DNA of 64,000 bases. It comes from Clostridia bacterium (GTDB lineage Bacteria; Bacillota; Clostridia; RGIG6154). The translations under genes were made by a program, and so were the position numbers. The notes below the pieces were generated by a model. The model saw only the letters and a list, made by a program, of their open reading frames with translations, was not told where the DNA came from and did no database searches. The stretch spans positions 62,001 to 126,000 of the forward strand of contig JAGAJK010000034.1 in assembly GCA_017626145.1 (NCBI GenBank), given 5' to 3'. Below, piece after piece: positions 34,356 through 43,762 of this stretch (positions within the stretch are counted from its first letter, which is position 1; each line of letters starts with the position of its first letter).

Positions 34356-35780
34356 TTATTCTTTACCGTTAAAGCAATATGTACATAATTTGCAGGGCGG
34401 TAAGCCGATTGCTTCAATTATGCCGTCAAGTGTCTGAAATTCCAATGTTTCAAAATCGAATTTGTCACTTATTGCTTTTCTTAAATTTTTACCTCTTTCG
34501 GTTTTGTCATCGCTGTACTCGTCTAAATGCTTAAAGCCTTCCTCACCCTCAAGCTCCATTATGGTTCGTCTTGCGATTAATTCCAACTCGTTGGTTGCAC
34601 GGGTGAAGTTTAAGTACTTACAGCTGTACATAATAGGCGGACACGCTGAACGCATATGCACCTTTTTTGCACCGTTGTCGTACAAAAAGTCAACCGTTTC
34701 CTTTAGCTGAGTACCACGGACAATTGAATCGTCTATAAATAAAAGATTTTTGTCCTGAATTAATTCGTGTACAGGCATCTGCTTCATTTTCGCAATTTTT
34801 GAACGGTCCGTCTGCTTTGCGGGGGTGAAGCTTCGTGCCCATGTGGGAGTATATTTAATAAAGGGTCTTGTAAATTTAATCTTGCTTTCGTTTGCATAAC
34901 CTATTGCGTGGGGTGTTCCCGAATCAGGTACACCGCAAACCGAATCAAGTCCTTCCGTTTTACCCTGTGCCATATCATTTCGTGCCATTACCTCACCGTT
35001 ACGGTAACGCATAGCCTCAACATTTACACCCTCGTAGGTAGATGTGGGGTAACCGTAATATGTCCATAGGAATGAACAGATTTTCAGTTCCTTTTCCGCT
35101 TCTGCAAGAACGGTCATACTGTCTGCCGTAAGCTCAACTATTTCACCGGGGCCTAATTCCTTTTCATCGTGATAACCCAATTTCTGATAGGCAAACGATT
35201 CAAAAGAAACTGCATAACCATCTTCGTTTTTTCCTATATGCACCGGGGTTCTGCCATAGTAGTCACGTGCCGCAATTAAAGAGCCGTCATCCTTTAAGAT
35301 AAGAATTGATGCAGATCCTTTTATACTTTTCTGTGCAAAGCGTATGCCCTCGCCAAAGCTGTCTTTTTGATTGATAAGTGCCGAAATAAGCTCACAGGAA
35401 TTTATTCTTCCTCCTGTCATGGCGCTAAAATGACCACATCCCTTTTCGAGATACTTTTCAATTAACTCCTCCATATTTGTTATAACGCCCACCATCATTA
35501 TTGCATAAACGCCCAAATTTGAACGAATTATCAGTGGTTGAGGGTCGGTATCACTTATACAACCGATTGCAGAATTTCCGCTCATTTCATCAAAAATATT
35601 CTCAAACTTAGTTCTAAAAGGTGAGTTTTGAATATTATGTATCTCCCTTTGCAGTCCGACCTCTTCGTTGTATGCCGCCATACCACCACGATGTGTTCCG
35701 AGATGCGAATGATAGTCTGTGCCAAAAAAAGCATCCGCTATAGCATCGTGCTTACTTACTATTCCGAAAAATCCTCCCAT
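34356..35780 (-). CDS. purF: Amidophosphoribosyltransferase homologue with degenerate glutaminase domain
   Basis: The family enzyme makes phosphoribosylamine from PRPP and glutamine. This 474-residue protein keeps an intact PRTase half: VPDSGTPHAIGYA and the PRPP loop FIDDSIVRGTQL, plus C-terminal cysteines (CKLCTYC) fitting an iron-sulfur site. The N-terminal glutaminase is not intact. It starts MGGFFGIVSK instead of MCGIFG, so the nucleophile Cys is Gly, and the places of the RYST, NGN(L) and substrate Asp motifs read CISDT, VGVITN and GRINSCEL. The ATG at 35780 has a GTGAGGT site, so the start is not mis-set. It may be ammonia-dependent or need a partner. Gene order: between purE and purM. 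Confidence 0.92.
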   Translation of the reverse strand: MGGFFGIVSKHDAIADAFFGTDYHSHLGTHRGGMAAYNEEVGLQREIHNIQNSPFRTKFENIFDEMSGNSAIGCISDTDPQPLIIRSNLGVYAIMMVGVITNMEELIEKYLEKGCGHFSAMTGGRINSCELISALINQKDSFGEGIRFAQKSIKGSASILILKDDGSLIAARDYYGRTPVHIGKNEDGYAVSFESFAYQKLGYHDEKELGPGEIVELTADSMTVLAEAEKELKICSFLWTYYGYPTSTYEGVNVEAMRYRNGEVMARNDMAQGKTEGLDSVCGVPDSGTPHAIGYANESKIKFTRPFIKYTPTWARSFTPAKQTDRSKIAKMKQMPVHELIQDKNLLFIDDSIVRGTQLKETVDFLYDNGAKKVHMRSACPPIMYSCKYLNFTRATNELELIARRTIMELEGEEGFKHLDEYSDDKTERGKNLRKAISDKFDFETLEFQTLDGIIEAIGLPPCKLCTYCFNGKE

Positions 35781-35804
35781 TTGTGTAACCTCACTAAATC
35801 AATA

Positions 35805-36296
35805 TTATTTGAATGATTCGCTGATCTTTTTATCCTTTTCAAGAACCTTCTGAGCATCTTTTTTTCTTTTATCGATTAATTTCTGTGCCAATGCTTCGTC
35901 TGTCAGTGCCAGAATCTGTGCCGCAAGGAGTGCCGCATTGCCGCCGCCGTTAATGGCAACTGTTGCAACGGGAATGCCTGTGGGCATCATAACTGTTGAT
36001 AAAAGTGCATCCATACCGTCAAGGTTTGAGGATGAACAGGGAATTCCGATAACGGGAAGAGTTGTGTTTGCTGCAACTGCTCCTGCTAAGTGTGCCGCCA
36101 TTCCTGCCGCCGCAATTAAAACACCAAAACCGTTTTTAGCAGCATTTTCTGAAAATTCCTTTGCCTCTATTGGAGTTCTGTGTGCCGAATAAACGTGCAC
36201 CTCAAAAGGAATTTGTAATTCCTTTAACATATCAGTTGCTTTGGTAATGATAGGAAGGTCGCTGTCGCTTCCCATAATAATTCCGACTTTCTTCAT
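35805..36296 (-). CDS. purE: N5-carboxyaminoimidazole ribonucleotide mutase (PurE)
   Basis: This 163-residue enzyme shifts the carboxyl group from N5-CAIR to C4, giving CAIR. The IIMGSDSDLP start, VHVYSAHRTP and IAAAGMAAHLAGAVAANT motifs are those of the bacterial PurE family. Class I PurE normally needs PurK to supply N5-CAIR, but no purK is in this window; it may be elsewhere, or this enzyme might use CO2 directly. It marks the switch in the operon from pyrimidine genes (upstream) to purine genes (downstream). Confidence 0.95.
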   Translation of the reverse strand: MKKVGIIMGSDSDLPIITKATDMLKELQIPFEVHVYSAHRTPIEAKEFSENAAKNGFGVLIAAAGMAAHLAGAVAANTTLPVIGIPCSSSNLDGMDALLSTVMMPTGIPVATVAINGGGNAALLAAQILALTDEALAQKLIDKRKKDAQKVLEKDKKISESFK

Positions 36297-36322
36297 ATAT
36301 AAAATCCTTTCGATAATGTTTT

Positions 36323-37387
36323 TTAAACCTCTCTGTCGCAGTAAATGCAGCGATACGTTCCTTTATCAGTCTTTTTAAAGGCTTGCTTTAATTCCTGCTC
36401 CACAGTTGTTATACATCTGTCGTTCTTACAGATAAATTCATCTGTAACAACATCCTTGTTTTCCTTTTTATAGTCCTTTTCGGACAATAATTTCAAAATA
36501 AGTGCCATACGGATGAATTTTCCGCAAAGCGCCTGTTCAAAGTAGCAGGCACGAGGATCTGAATCCACCTCAACGCTGATTTCATTTACTCTCGGCAAGG
36601 GGTGAAGAACAGCCATTTTTTCTTTTGCGTGTTTCATTTTTTCAACGTCTAAAACGTAGCTGTCCTTTAATCTTTCGTACTGCTCAATGTCGGCAAAACG
36701 TTCTCTCTGAATTCTTGTCATATACAAAATATCAAGCTTGCCGATTGCATCTTCTAAGCTTTCGGTTTCGATAAATTCCATATTGCACTTTTCTAAAACC
36801 TCTTCCTTAACGTAATCGGGAAGCTTTAATTCCCCGGGCGAAATAAGAACAACCTTTATGCCCTCGTATCTTGAAAGTGCCGATATCAATGAATGAACCG
36901 TTCTGCCGTACAAAAGGTCACCGCAAAAGCCTACCGTTAAATTGTTAAGTCTGCCCATTTTACGGTGAATTGTAAGTAAATCAGCCAATGTCTGGGTCGG
37001 GTGATTGTGCCCTCCGTCACCTGCGTTAATAACAGGAACGGTGGCATTGTTGGATGCAACTAAAGGTGCACCCTCCAAAGGATGACGGATTGCCATAATA
37101 TCTGCATAACAGCTTATAATTTTAGCGGTATCTGCCATACTTTCGCCTTTGGATGCCGATGAGCTGCTCGCCTCCGAAAAGCCGATTACATTTCCGCCCA
37201 ACTCTATCATTGCCGCTTCAAAGCTTAATCTTGTTCTTGTTGAAGGCTCAAAGAAAAGAGTTGCCAGCTTTTTATTTTTGCATTTTTCGTTGTATTTTTC
37301 GGGGGTTTCCATAATGTCTTCCGCAACCGCAATAAGCTCATCAAGCTCTGAAACCGAAAAATCAAGTATATCTATAAGACTTCTCAT
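36323..37387 (-). CDS. pyrB: Aspartate carbamoyltransferase fused to a PyrI-type zinc domain
   Basis: Residues 1-305 are a standard ATCase catalytic chain joining carbamoyl phosphate and aspartate: [13 protein letters not shown] carbamoyl-phosphate loop, [24 protein letters not shown] and HPLPRVNEI. The remaining 45 residues carry Cys320, Cys325, Cys347 and Cys350 in a CX4C-X21-CX2C pattern ending CIYCDREV. This matches the zinc domain at the C-terminus of PyrI, the regulatory subunit of enteric ATCase (CX4C-X23-CX2C), yet the nucleotide-binding half of PyrI is absent. The zinc knob could hold the trimers together without CTP control. It sits between pyrE and purE in the operon. Confidence 0.94.
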   Translation of the reverse strand: MRSLIDILDFSVSELDELIAVAEDIMETPEKYNEKCKNKKLATLFFEPSTRTRLSFEAAMIELGGNVIGFSEASSSSASKGESMADTAKIISCYADIMAIRHPLEGAPLVASNNATVPVINAGDGGHNHPTQTLADLLTIHRKMGRLNNLTVGFCGDLLYGRTVHSLISALSRYEGIKVVLISPGELKLPDYVKEEVLEKCNMEFIETESLEDAIGKLDILYMTRIQRERFADIEQYERLKDSYVLDVEKMKHAKEKMAVLHPLPRVNEISVEVDSDPRACYFEQALCGKFIRMALILKLLSEKDYKKENKDVVTDEFICKNDRCITTVEQELKQAFKKTDKGTYRCIYCDREV

Positions 37388-37420
37388 AAAAGCCTTCCTT
37401 TCGTATTTTGTATGGGTTTA

Positions 37421-38053
37421 TCAGCCCTTAATCCAGCTTTCGTCAGATGGATTGTTACGGAATTTGATTAACTTCTGAACATCCTCTTCCTTAATATAGC
37501 CTTCTTCTGCCGCAACTGAGGCAATAACGTCAAAGTTTGTAAGTGATACGTTTTTAACGTCAGCTTCCTTAAGTCTGTCAAGACCCTTCTGCATTCCATA
37601 TGTGAAAATGCTTACGATACCAAGTACCTCGGCTCCTGCTTCTTTTAAAACATTAACAACCTCAATAACACTACCGCCTGTTGAAATTAAATCTTCAACA
37701 ACTACTACCTTCTGACCCTTTTCAAGCTTTCCTTCAATCTGGTTCTGTCTGCCGTGGTCCTTTGCACCTGAGCGAACATAACCCATAGGAAGATCCATTA
37801 AGTGTGCAGTAATAGCCGCATGAGCGATACCTGCTGTTGATGTTCCCATTAAAACCTCAGCATCGGGATAGTTTTCTTCAATTAACTTTTTAAGACCTGT
37901 TTCAACGTCCAGTCTTACCTTTGGTGCGGTTAAAGTTAAACGGTTGTCGCAGTAAACAGGGCTTTTAATTCCGCTTGCCCATGTAAAGGGTTCATCGGGT
38001 CTGAAAAATACAGCCTTTATTGAAAGTAAATCTTTAGCAATTAATTTTTCCAT
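37421..38053 (-). CDS. pyrE: Orotate phosphoribosyltransferase
   Basis: A 210-residue enzyme that joins orotate to PRPP to give OMP. The PRPP motif [17 protein letters not shown] (about residue 115) and the N-terminal [16 protein letters not shown] are typical of PyrE. It follows pyrF after 84 nt, a gap in which I see no gene, and is 33 nt before pyrB. Length and motifs are normal. Confidence 0.96.
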   Translation of the reverse strand: MEKLIAKDLLSIKAVFFRPDEPFTWASGIKSPVYCDNRLTLTAPKVRLDVETGLKKLIEENYPDAEVLMGTSTAGIAHAAITAHLMDLPMGYVRSGAKDHGRQNQIEGKLEKGQKVVVVEDLISTGGSVIEVVNVLKEAGAEVLGIVSIFTYGMQKGLDRLKEADVKNVSLTNFDVIASVAAEEGYIKEEDVQKLIKFRNNPSDESWIKG

Positions 38054-38137
38054 TTCTATTTCTCCTTAAATATACTAATTTTCTGTTTTTGATGTGGCAA
38101 AATTCACTCGTCGCAAGACAACTAAATTTTCGATGTC

Positions 38138-38836
38138 TTAATCAACGAAGTCCGCAAGGCAACGTTCGTATGCTGCTACGGGGTCTTCTGCTGCAGTAAT
38201 AGGTCTGCCTACTACAATATAGTCAGAGCCGATTTCCTTTGCCGCCTGAGGTGTCATAACTCTCTTCTGGTCACCGATGTCGCCGTCAGCAAAACGAACG
38301 CCGGGTGTTACTGTTATAAAGTCCTTGCCGCAAAGGTCGTGAACCTTGCCTGCTTCCAGCGGTGAACATACAACACCGTCAAGACCTGCTTCCTTTGCGT
38401 TGTGAGCGTAGTGCATAACTACCTTATCGATTGGCTCTTTGATAAGTAAGTCATTTTCCATACTTTCCTGGTCGGTTGATGTAAGCTGTGTTACTGCAAT
38501 AAGTAACGGTCTTGTGCCGTCTTCACGGGTTAAGCCCTGCAGCGCCGCTTCCATCATTCTCTTTGTGCCCGATGCGTGAAGATTACATAAATCAACATCA
38601 AGACGTGATAAAACCGACATAGACTTTTTAACTGTGTTAGGAATATCGTGAAGCTTAAGGTCAAGGAAAATTTTATGACCTCTCTTTTTGATTTCACGAA
38701 CGATTGAAGGTCCTTCTGCATAGAAAAGCTCCATACCGATTTTTACGAAAGGCTTCTTTCCTGTGAACTTGTCAAGAAAATCAAATACCTGCTCTGCACT
38801 TGAAAAATCGCAGGCAATAATTACGTCCTTACCCAT
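38138..38836 (-). CDS. pyrF: Orotidine 5'-phosphate decarboxylase
   Basis: A 232-residue TIM-barrel enzyme that decarboxylates OMP to UMP. The catalytic Lys-Asp network is in FLDLKLHDIPNTV (about residue 60), and TPGVRFADGDIGDQKRVMTP and YIVVGRPIT are the phosphate-binding parts. It belongs to the short type I family. Its start overlaps the pyrD stop by one base (ATG at 38836), so the two are translationally coupled. Confidence 0.96.
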   Translation of the reverse strand: MGKDVIIACDFSSAEQVFDFLDKFTGKKPFVKIGMELFYAEGPSIVREIKKRGHKIFLDLKLHDIPNTVKKSMSVLSRLDVDLCNLHASGTKRMMEAALQGLTREDGTRPLLIAVTQLTSTDQESMENDLLIKEPIDKVVMHYAHNAKEAGLDGVVCSPLEAGKVHDLCGKDFITVTPGVRFADGDIGDQKRVMTPQAAKEIGSDYIVVGRPITAAEDPVAAYERCLADFVD

Positions 38837-39747
38837 TACTTAACTCCTCCTATTATTTCTTCTAATGTATTTATATTATATTTATCCATTACCCTTGGTA
38901 AATCGTTTATGATATCACGGCAGGCATAAGGATTAATCAGGTTTGCCGCTCCAACTTCAACAGCGGTTGCTCCTGCAAGCATCATTTCGATAACATCTTC
39001 TGCACTCGAAACACCGCCCATACCCACAACGGGGATTTTAACTGCATGGGCAACCTGATAAACCATTCTTACCGCAACAGGGAAGATTGCACTTCCTGAA
39101 AAACCGCCCATTTTGTTGGCAATTACGGGTTTTCTTGTTTTCAGGTCAATTCTCATACCAAGAAGTGTGTTAATTAAACTTATGCCGTCTGCTCCTGCTT
39201 CCTCGCAAGCCTTTGCGATTGAAACAATATCTGTAACGTTTGGTGAAAGCTTTATAATGCAGGGCTTTGTTGTAACCTTCTTTACTGCCTTTGTTACCTC
39301 TGCCGCCGCATCGGGACTTGTTCCGAAGCTCATACCGCCGCCGTGAACATTAGGACAGCTTACGTTAACCTCAAGCCAGCCAACCTGCTCCATTTTGTCA
39401 AGCTTTTCGCAGGTATAGGCATAATCGTCAATTGCAAAGCCTGATACGTTTGCCATAACCTTTTTGTTAAAGCACTTGCCAAGTTTCGGCAGTTCCTCGG
39501 AAATTACCTTTTCAACACCCGGATTCTGCAAGCCTACTGCGTTAATCATACCCATAGGACATTCCGCAATTCTTGGTGTGGGGTTACCGAAGCGAGGGTC
39601 TTTGGTTGTTCCCTTAAAGGAAAATGTTCCTAAAACGTTAATATCGTAAAGCTCTGCAAATTCGTAGCCGAAGCCGAAGGTTCCGCTGGCAGGAATTATG
39701 GGGTTGTCAAGCTCTATTCCGCAAAGGTTTACTTTTAATCTTTCCAT
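38836..39747 (-). CDS. pyrD: Dihydroorotate dehydrogenase, NAD-linked catalytic subunit
   Basis: This 303-residue flavoprotein oxidises dihydroorotate to orotate. The class 1B identity rests on the active-site Cys in NVSCPNVHGGGMSFG, the GTFGFGYEF start and the FMN phosphate loop GMGGVSSAED, together with pyrK next door. It overlaps pyrK by 13 nt and pyrF by 1 nt. Working with PyrK it can pass electrons to NAD+, which suits an anaerobe. Confidence 0.96.
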   Translation of the reverse strand: MERLKVNLCGIELDNPIIPASGTFGFGYEFAELYDINVLGTFSFKGTTKDPRFGNPTPRIAECPMGMINAVGLQNPGVEKVISEELPKLGKCFNKKVMANVSGFAIDDYAYTCEKLDKMEQVGWLEVNVSCPNVHGGGMSFGTSPDAAAEVTKAVKKVTTKPCIIKLSPNVTDIVSIAKACEEAGADGISLINTLLGMRIDLKTRKPVIANKMGGFSGSAIFPVAVRMVYQVAHAVKIPVVGMGGVSSAEDVIEMMLAGATAVEVGAANLINPYACRDIINDLPRVMDKYNINTLEEIIGGVK

Positions 39748-40463
39748 AATATTTCCTCCTTTACCAGAACAGGGCCGTCCTTGCAGATTCTTTTATAGCC
39801 TGTTATTGTTTCGCAGGAGCAACCCATACAAGCACCAAAACCGCAGCCCATTCTCTCTTCAAAGCTGAACTGTCCGCTTGTTGTGCTTTTTTTGTAAATT
39901 GCCTTAAGCATAGGTTCGGGTCCGCAGGTGTAAAAGTATGAATATTCCATATCCATCGCATCTGTTACAAAACCTTTTACGCCGTAGCTACCATCTGCTG
40001 TGCAAACAGTAACGGAGCAGCCTAAATTCTTAAATTCTTCCTCGTAAAAGATTTCAGACTTTGTGTTAAAACCTAAAATAACAGAAACCTCTTTACCTTT
40101 ATTTCTTAATTCCTTTGCAAGCATATACATTGGCGGAACACCTACACCGCCACCTATAAGTAATGGCTTGTCACCTGCAAGGGATAAATCGTAGCCGTTA
40201 CCAAGCTGCGTTAGTGTATCTAAGTTACCCTCTGTCATTTTCGCCATCTGCTCAGTACCTTTTCCCACAACCTTGTAAATGATTGTAAGCACGTCGCCGT
40301 TAACATCACATACGGAAATGGGTCGTCTTAAATAAAGTCCGTCTAAAAGAATGTTTACAAACTGACCGCATTTAATTCCCTCTGTGTCGCCCTTTAACTC
40401 CATTAAAAACACATTTTCCGTTAAAGGTTTGTTTTTTATAATTTCAAAAATAGTCTGTTTCAT
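39735..40463 (-). CDS. pyrK: Dihydroorotate dehydrogenase electron transfer subunit
   Basis: A 242-residue FAD and [2Fe-2S] protein that links PyrD to NAD+. The FAD-binding start LRRPISVCDV, the NAD-binding GGGVGVPPMYMLAKEL and, near the C-terminus, the cysteines of MGCGFGACMGCSCE with a fourth Cys in KRICKDGP form the cluster site. A 123-bp gap with an inserted repeat element separates it from carB upstream, and its end overlaps pyrD by 13 nt. Confidence 0.95.
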   Translation of the reverse strand: MKQTIFEIIKNKPLTENVFLMELKGDTEGIKCGQFVNILLDGLYLRRPISVCDVNGDVLTIIYKVVGKGTEQMAKMTEGNLDTLTQLGNGYDLSLAGDKPLLIGGGVGVPPMYMLAKELRNKGKEVSVILGFNTKSEIFYEEEFKNLGCSVTVCTADGSYGVKGFVTDAMDMEYSYFYTCGPEPMLKAIYKKSTTSGQFSFEERMGCGFGACMGCSCETITGYKRICKDGPVLVKEEILWKD

Positions 40464-40488
40464 TTTAACTTCCTTGTATTTTTATTTG

Positions 40489-40587
40489 TTCGCCAAATTC
40501 AATTTGGATGAAGAGTGGATAAACCGAACCCGAAGCTGTACTAAGGTACAGCAAGTTAGGTGAGGTTTATTCGTTATTCGCCAAATT
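40489..40587 (-). repeat. Dispersed repeat family B, copy 2, inserted between carB and pyrK
   Basis: The gap between two operon genes holds an imperfect hairpin of about 55 nt with inner stem GCTGTAC/GTACAGC, flanked by an 11-bp direct repeat TTCGCCAAATT (40489-40499 and 40577-40587). On the minus strand the core GTACAGCTTCGGGTTCGG and TTTATCCACTCT (40506-40541) matches the elements at 24755-24852 and 61181-61243. The right repeat overlaps the carB stop. It looks like an insertion that left transcription unbroken. Confidence 0.7.
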
Positions 40588-43500
40588 TAAGCATCTATCG
40601 TAGATATAGTTAAAGTAGTTTCCTCTAAAACATCTAACAATACACGAACTGTATCAAGTGATGTGAAGATATTTACATTATTTTCAATTGCACAGCTTCT
40701 GATGTAGTAGCCGTCGCTTTCCTGACCCTCGGAGCCTACGTCTTTTGTATTTATAATGTATGCAATGTGACCCTGACGGATTGCATCGGGGATTTCTTCA
40801 CTGCCGTCACTTATCTTCTTTAAGATGTGAGTACGGATGTTGTTGCTTATAAGGAATTTGCCTGTGCCCTCGGTTGCCTGAATGTTAAAGCCGAGGTTGT
40901 AAAATCTTCTGATTAATTCTAAAGCTTCGTCCTTATCCTTATCGGCAATTGTAACAAGTACTGTGCCGTAGTTCTGCAAGTGCATACCCGATGCCTGCAA
41001 AGCCTTATATAAAGCTCGATTCAATTTATCGTCGTAACCGATGGCTTCACCTGTTGATTTCATTTCAGGTGAAAGATAAGCATCAAGTCCTCTTATCTTG
41101 TTATATGAGAATACGGGAACCTTAACGTACCAACGTTCCTTTTCATCGGGATAAAGACCGAAAATTCCCTGTTCCTTAAGGCTCTTACCCATTATTACCT
41201 CTGTTGCAATATCGGCAAGGCTGTAGCCTGTTGCCTTTGAAAGGAAAGGAACTGTTCTTGAAGAACGTGGGTTTACTTCGATAATATAAACATCTTCCTT
41301 TTCGTCTACAATAAACTGAATGTTGTAAAGACCGATTATTCCGATTCCCAGACCTAATTTTTTAGCATAGCTTAAAATTGTGCCCTTTACCTTGTCGGAA
41401 ATGCTGAATGCAGGGTAAACGCTGATTGAGTCACCGCTGTGAACGCCTGTTCTTTCAACAAGCTCCATAATACCGGGAACGAATACGTCAACACCGTCAC
41501 AGATTGCGTCAACCTCAACTTCCTTACCCTGAATGTATTTATCAACTAAAACAGGCTTGTCCTCATCAATTTCAACGGCAGTTTTAAGGTAGTGACGAAG
41601 CTGTGCTTCATTTGCAACAATCTGCATTGCTCTTCCGCCTAAAACGAAGCTTGGGCGAACAAGCACGGGGTAGCCGATTGATGCCGCTGCTTCAATACCG
41701 TCCTCAATTTTAGTCACCGCTCTGCCCTTTGGCTGTGGAATGTTAAGGCTTGAAAGAAGCTTTTCAAAGCTGTCTCTGTTTTCCGCTCTTTCAATTGCCG
41801 CACAGTCTGTACCGATGATTTTAACACCACGGTCTAAAAGTGGCTGTGCAAGGTTAATTGCTGTCTGACCGCCGAGGGACGCAATAACGCCTTCAGGCTT
41901 TTCAAACTCGATGATGTTCATAACATCTTCAGGAGTAAGCGGTTCAAAATAGAGCTTGTCTGCTGTTGTGTAGTCGGTTGAAACGGTTTCGGGGTTGTTG
42001 TTTATGATAATTGCTTCATAGCCCGACTTTTTAATTGTTGTTACTGCGTGAACTGTTGAATAGTCAAATTCAACACCCTGACCGATTCTTATAGGTCCTG
42101 CACCCAAAACAACGATTTTCTTTTTATCTGTTAAAACTGATTTATTCTCATCCGAATATGATGAGTAGAAATATGGGATATATGCGTTTGTATGGCAGGT
42201 GTCAACCATTTTGTAAACAGGGAACATATTTGCATTCTTTCTTAAGTTGAATACGTCAATTTCCTTCATATCCCAGAGCATCGACACAAACTTATCGCCA
42301 AAGCCCATTTTCTTAGCTTCAAGAAGAACATCCATATTACCCTTGTTTTCCTTGAGCTTTGTTTCCATATCAACAATCTTTTTGATTGATTCAAGGAAGT
42401 ATGCGGTAATCTTTGTTACCTGGTGTAATTTTTCGATTGATGTGCCTCGTCTTATTAATTCTGCTACCGCAAAAATATTATCGTCCTTAAATACTTCAAG
42501 GTATTCTAAAAGCTCAGCATCTGTAAACTTATCAAATTTAGCAAGGTAGAAGTGGCAAACACCTGTTTCTAAAGAACGAACTGATTTAAGTAAGCACTCT
42601 TCAAGGTTTGAGCCGATACCCATAACCTCACCTGTTGCTTTCATCTGTGTGCCGAGTGTGTTAGGTGCCTGAGCAAATTTATCAAATGGGAAACGCGGTA
42701 ATTTTGCTACAACATAGTCAAGTGACGGTTCAAAAGCTGCTGTTGTGTTTGCAATTTCAATTTCGTCAAGAGCCATACCAACGGCAATTTTTGCGGTAAC
42801 TCTTGCAATCGGGTAACCGCTTGCTTTTGATGCAAGTGCCGAAGAACGTGAAACTCTTGGGTTTACTTCGATTAAATAGTATTCGCTTGAATTCGGATTA
42901 AGTGCAAACTGAACGTTACATCCGCCCTCAATCTTAAGCTCACGTATTAATTTAATTGCGCTGTCGTTAAGCATCTTCAAATCGTGGTCATTTAAAGTAA
43001 GGATAGGTGCAACAACGATTGAGTCACCTGTGTGAACACCAACAGGGTCAATGTTTTCCATACCGCAGATGGTGATTGCCTTATCGTAAGAGTCACGCAT
43101 AACCTCGAATTCGATTTCCTTGTAGCCCTTAACGCTCTTTTCTATAAGAACCTGGTGAACAGGAGATAATTTAAAGGCATTTGTTCCGATTTCTATTAAC
43201 TCTTCCTCGTTGTTTGCAAAGCCGCCGCCTGTACCGCCTAAGGTAAATGCAGGACGGAGAACAACGGGGTAACCGATTTTTTCAGCCGCTACTTTCGCCT
43301 CATCAAGTGAGTAGGTAATTTCAGAAGGAATTACAGGCTCGCCTATGGACTGACAAAGCTCTTTGAACATTTCTCTGTCTTCCGCTCTTTCAATACTTTC
43401 GCTGTTTGTACCTAAAAGCTGAACACCGCATTCCTTTAAAATGCCCTTCTTTTCAAGCTGCATTGCAAGATTCAAGCCTGTCTGTCCGCCGATACCGGGA

Positions 43501-43760
43501 ACGATTGCATCAGGTCTTTCGTGTCTTAAAATTTTAGCAACATATTCAAGTGTCAAAGGCTCCATATAAACCTTGTCCGCAATGGTTGTATCTGTCATAA
43601 TGGTTGCAGGGTTTGAGTTGCAGAGAACAACTTCGTATCCCTCTTCCTTCAAGGCAAGACATGCCTGAGTGCCTGCATAGTCAAATTCTGCTGCCTGACC
43701 GATTACAATAGGACCGGAGCCGATAATCAGAATTTTCTTAAGGTCTGTTCTTTTTGCCAT
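40587..43760 (-). CDS. carB: Carbamoyl-phosphate synthase large subunit
   Basis: A 1057-residue enzyme that makes carbamoyl phosphate from bicarbonate, ammonia and two ATP. Two homologous ATP-grasp halves are visible: IIGSGPIVIGQAAEFDYAG opens the first and VLGAGPIRIGQGVEFDYS the second, each with RPAFTLGG/RPSFVLGG loops and EVNPRVSRSSALASKA/EVNPRSSRTVPFLSKA metal sites. The C-terminal MGS-like domain would bind effectors. The small glutaminase subunit gene carA is not beside it or anywhere in the window. It lies 2 nt after pyrC and before the repeat insertion. Confidence 0.97.
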   Translation of the reverse strand: MAKRTDLKKILIIGSGPIVIGQAAEFDYAGTQACLALKEEGYEVVLCNSNPATIMTDTTIADKVYMEPLTLEYVAKILRHERPDAIVPGIGGQTGLNLAMQLEKKGILKECGVQLLGTNSESIERAEDREMFKELCQSIGEPVIPSEITYSLDEAKVAAEKIGYPVVLRPAFTLGGTGGGFANNEEELIEIGTNAFKLSPVHQVLIEKSVKGYKEIEFEVMRDSYDKAITICGMENIDPVGVHTGDSIVVAPILTLNDHDLKMLNDSAIKLIRELKIEGGCNVQFALNPNSSEYYLIEVNPRVSRSSALASKASGYPIARVTAKIAVGMALDEIEIANTTAAFEPSLDYVVAKLPRFPFDKFAQAPNTLGTQMKATGEVMGIGSNLEECLLKSVRSLETGVCHFYLAKFDKFTDAELLEYLEVFKDDNIFAVAELIRRGTSIEKLHQVTKITAYFLESIKKIVDMETKLKENKGNMDVLLEAKKMGFGDKFVSMLWDMKEIDVFNLRKNANMFPVYKMVDTCHTNAYIPYFYSSYSDENKSVLTDKKKIVVLGAGPIRIGQGVEFDYSTVHAVTTIKKSGYEAIIINNNPETVSTDYTTADKLYFEPLTPEDVMNIIEFEKPEGVIASLGGQTAINLAQPLLDRGVKIIGTDCAAIERAENRDSFEKLLSSLNIPQPKGRAVTKIEDGIEAAASIGYPVLVRPSFVLGGRAMQIVANEAQLRHYLKTAVEIDEDKPVLVDKYIQGKEVEVDAICDGVDVFVPGIMELVERTGVHSGDSISVYPAFSISDKVKGTILSYAKKLGLGIGIIGLYNIQFIVDEKEDVYIIEVNPRSSRTVPFLSKATGYSLADIATEVIMGKSLKEQGIFGLYPDEKERWYVKVPVFSYNKIRGLDAYLSPEMKSTGEAIGYDDKLNRALYKALQASGMHLQNYGTVLVTIADKDKDEALELIRRFYNLGFNIQATEGTGKFLISNNIRTHILKKISDGSEEIPDAIRQGHIAYIINTKDVGSEGQESDGYYIRSCAIENNVNIFTSLDTVRVLLDVLEETTLTISTIDA

Positions 43761-43762
43761 TT

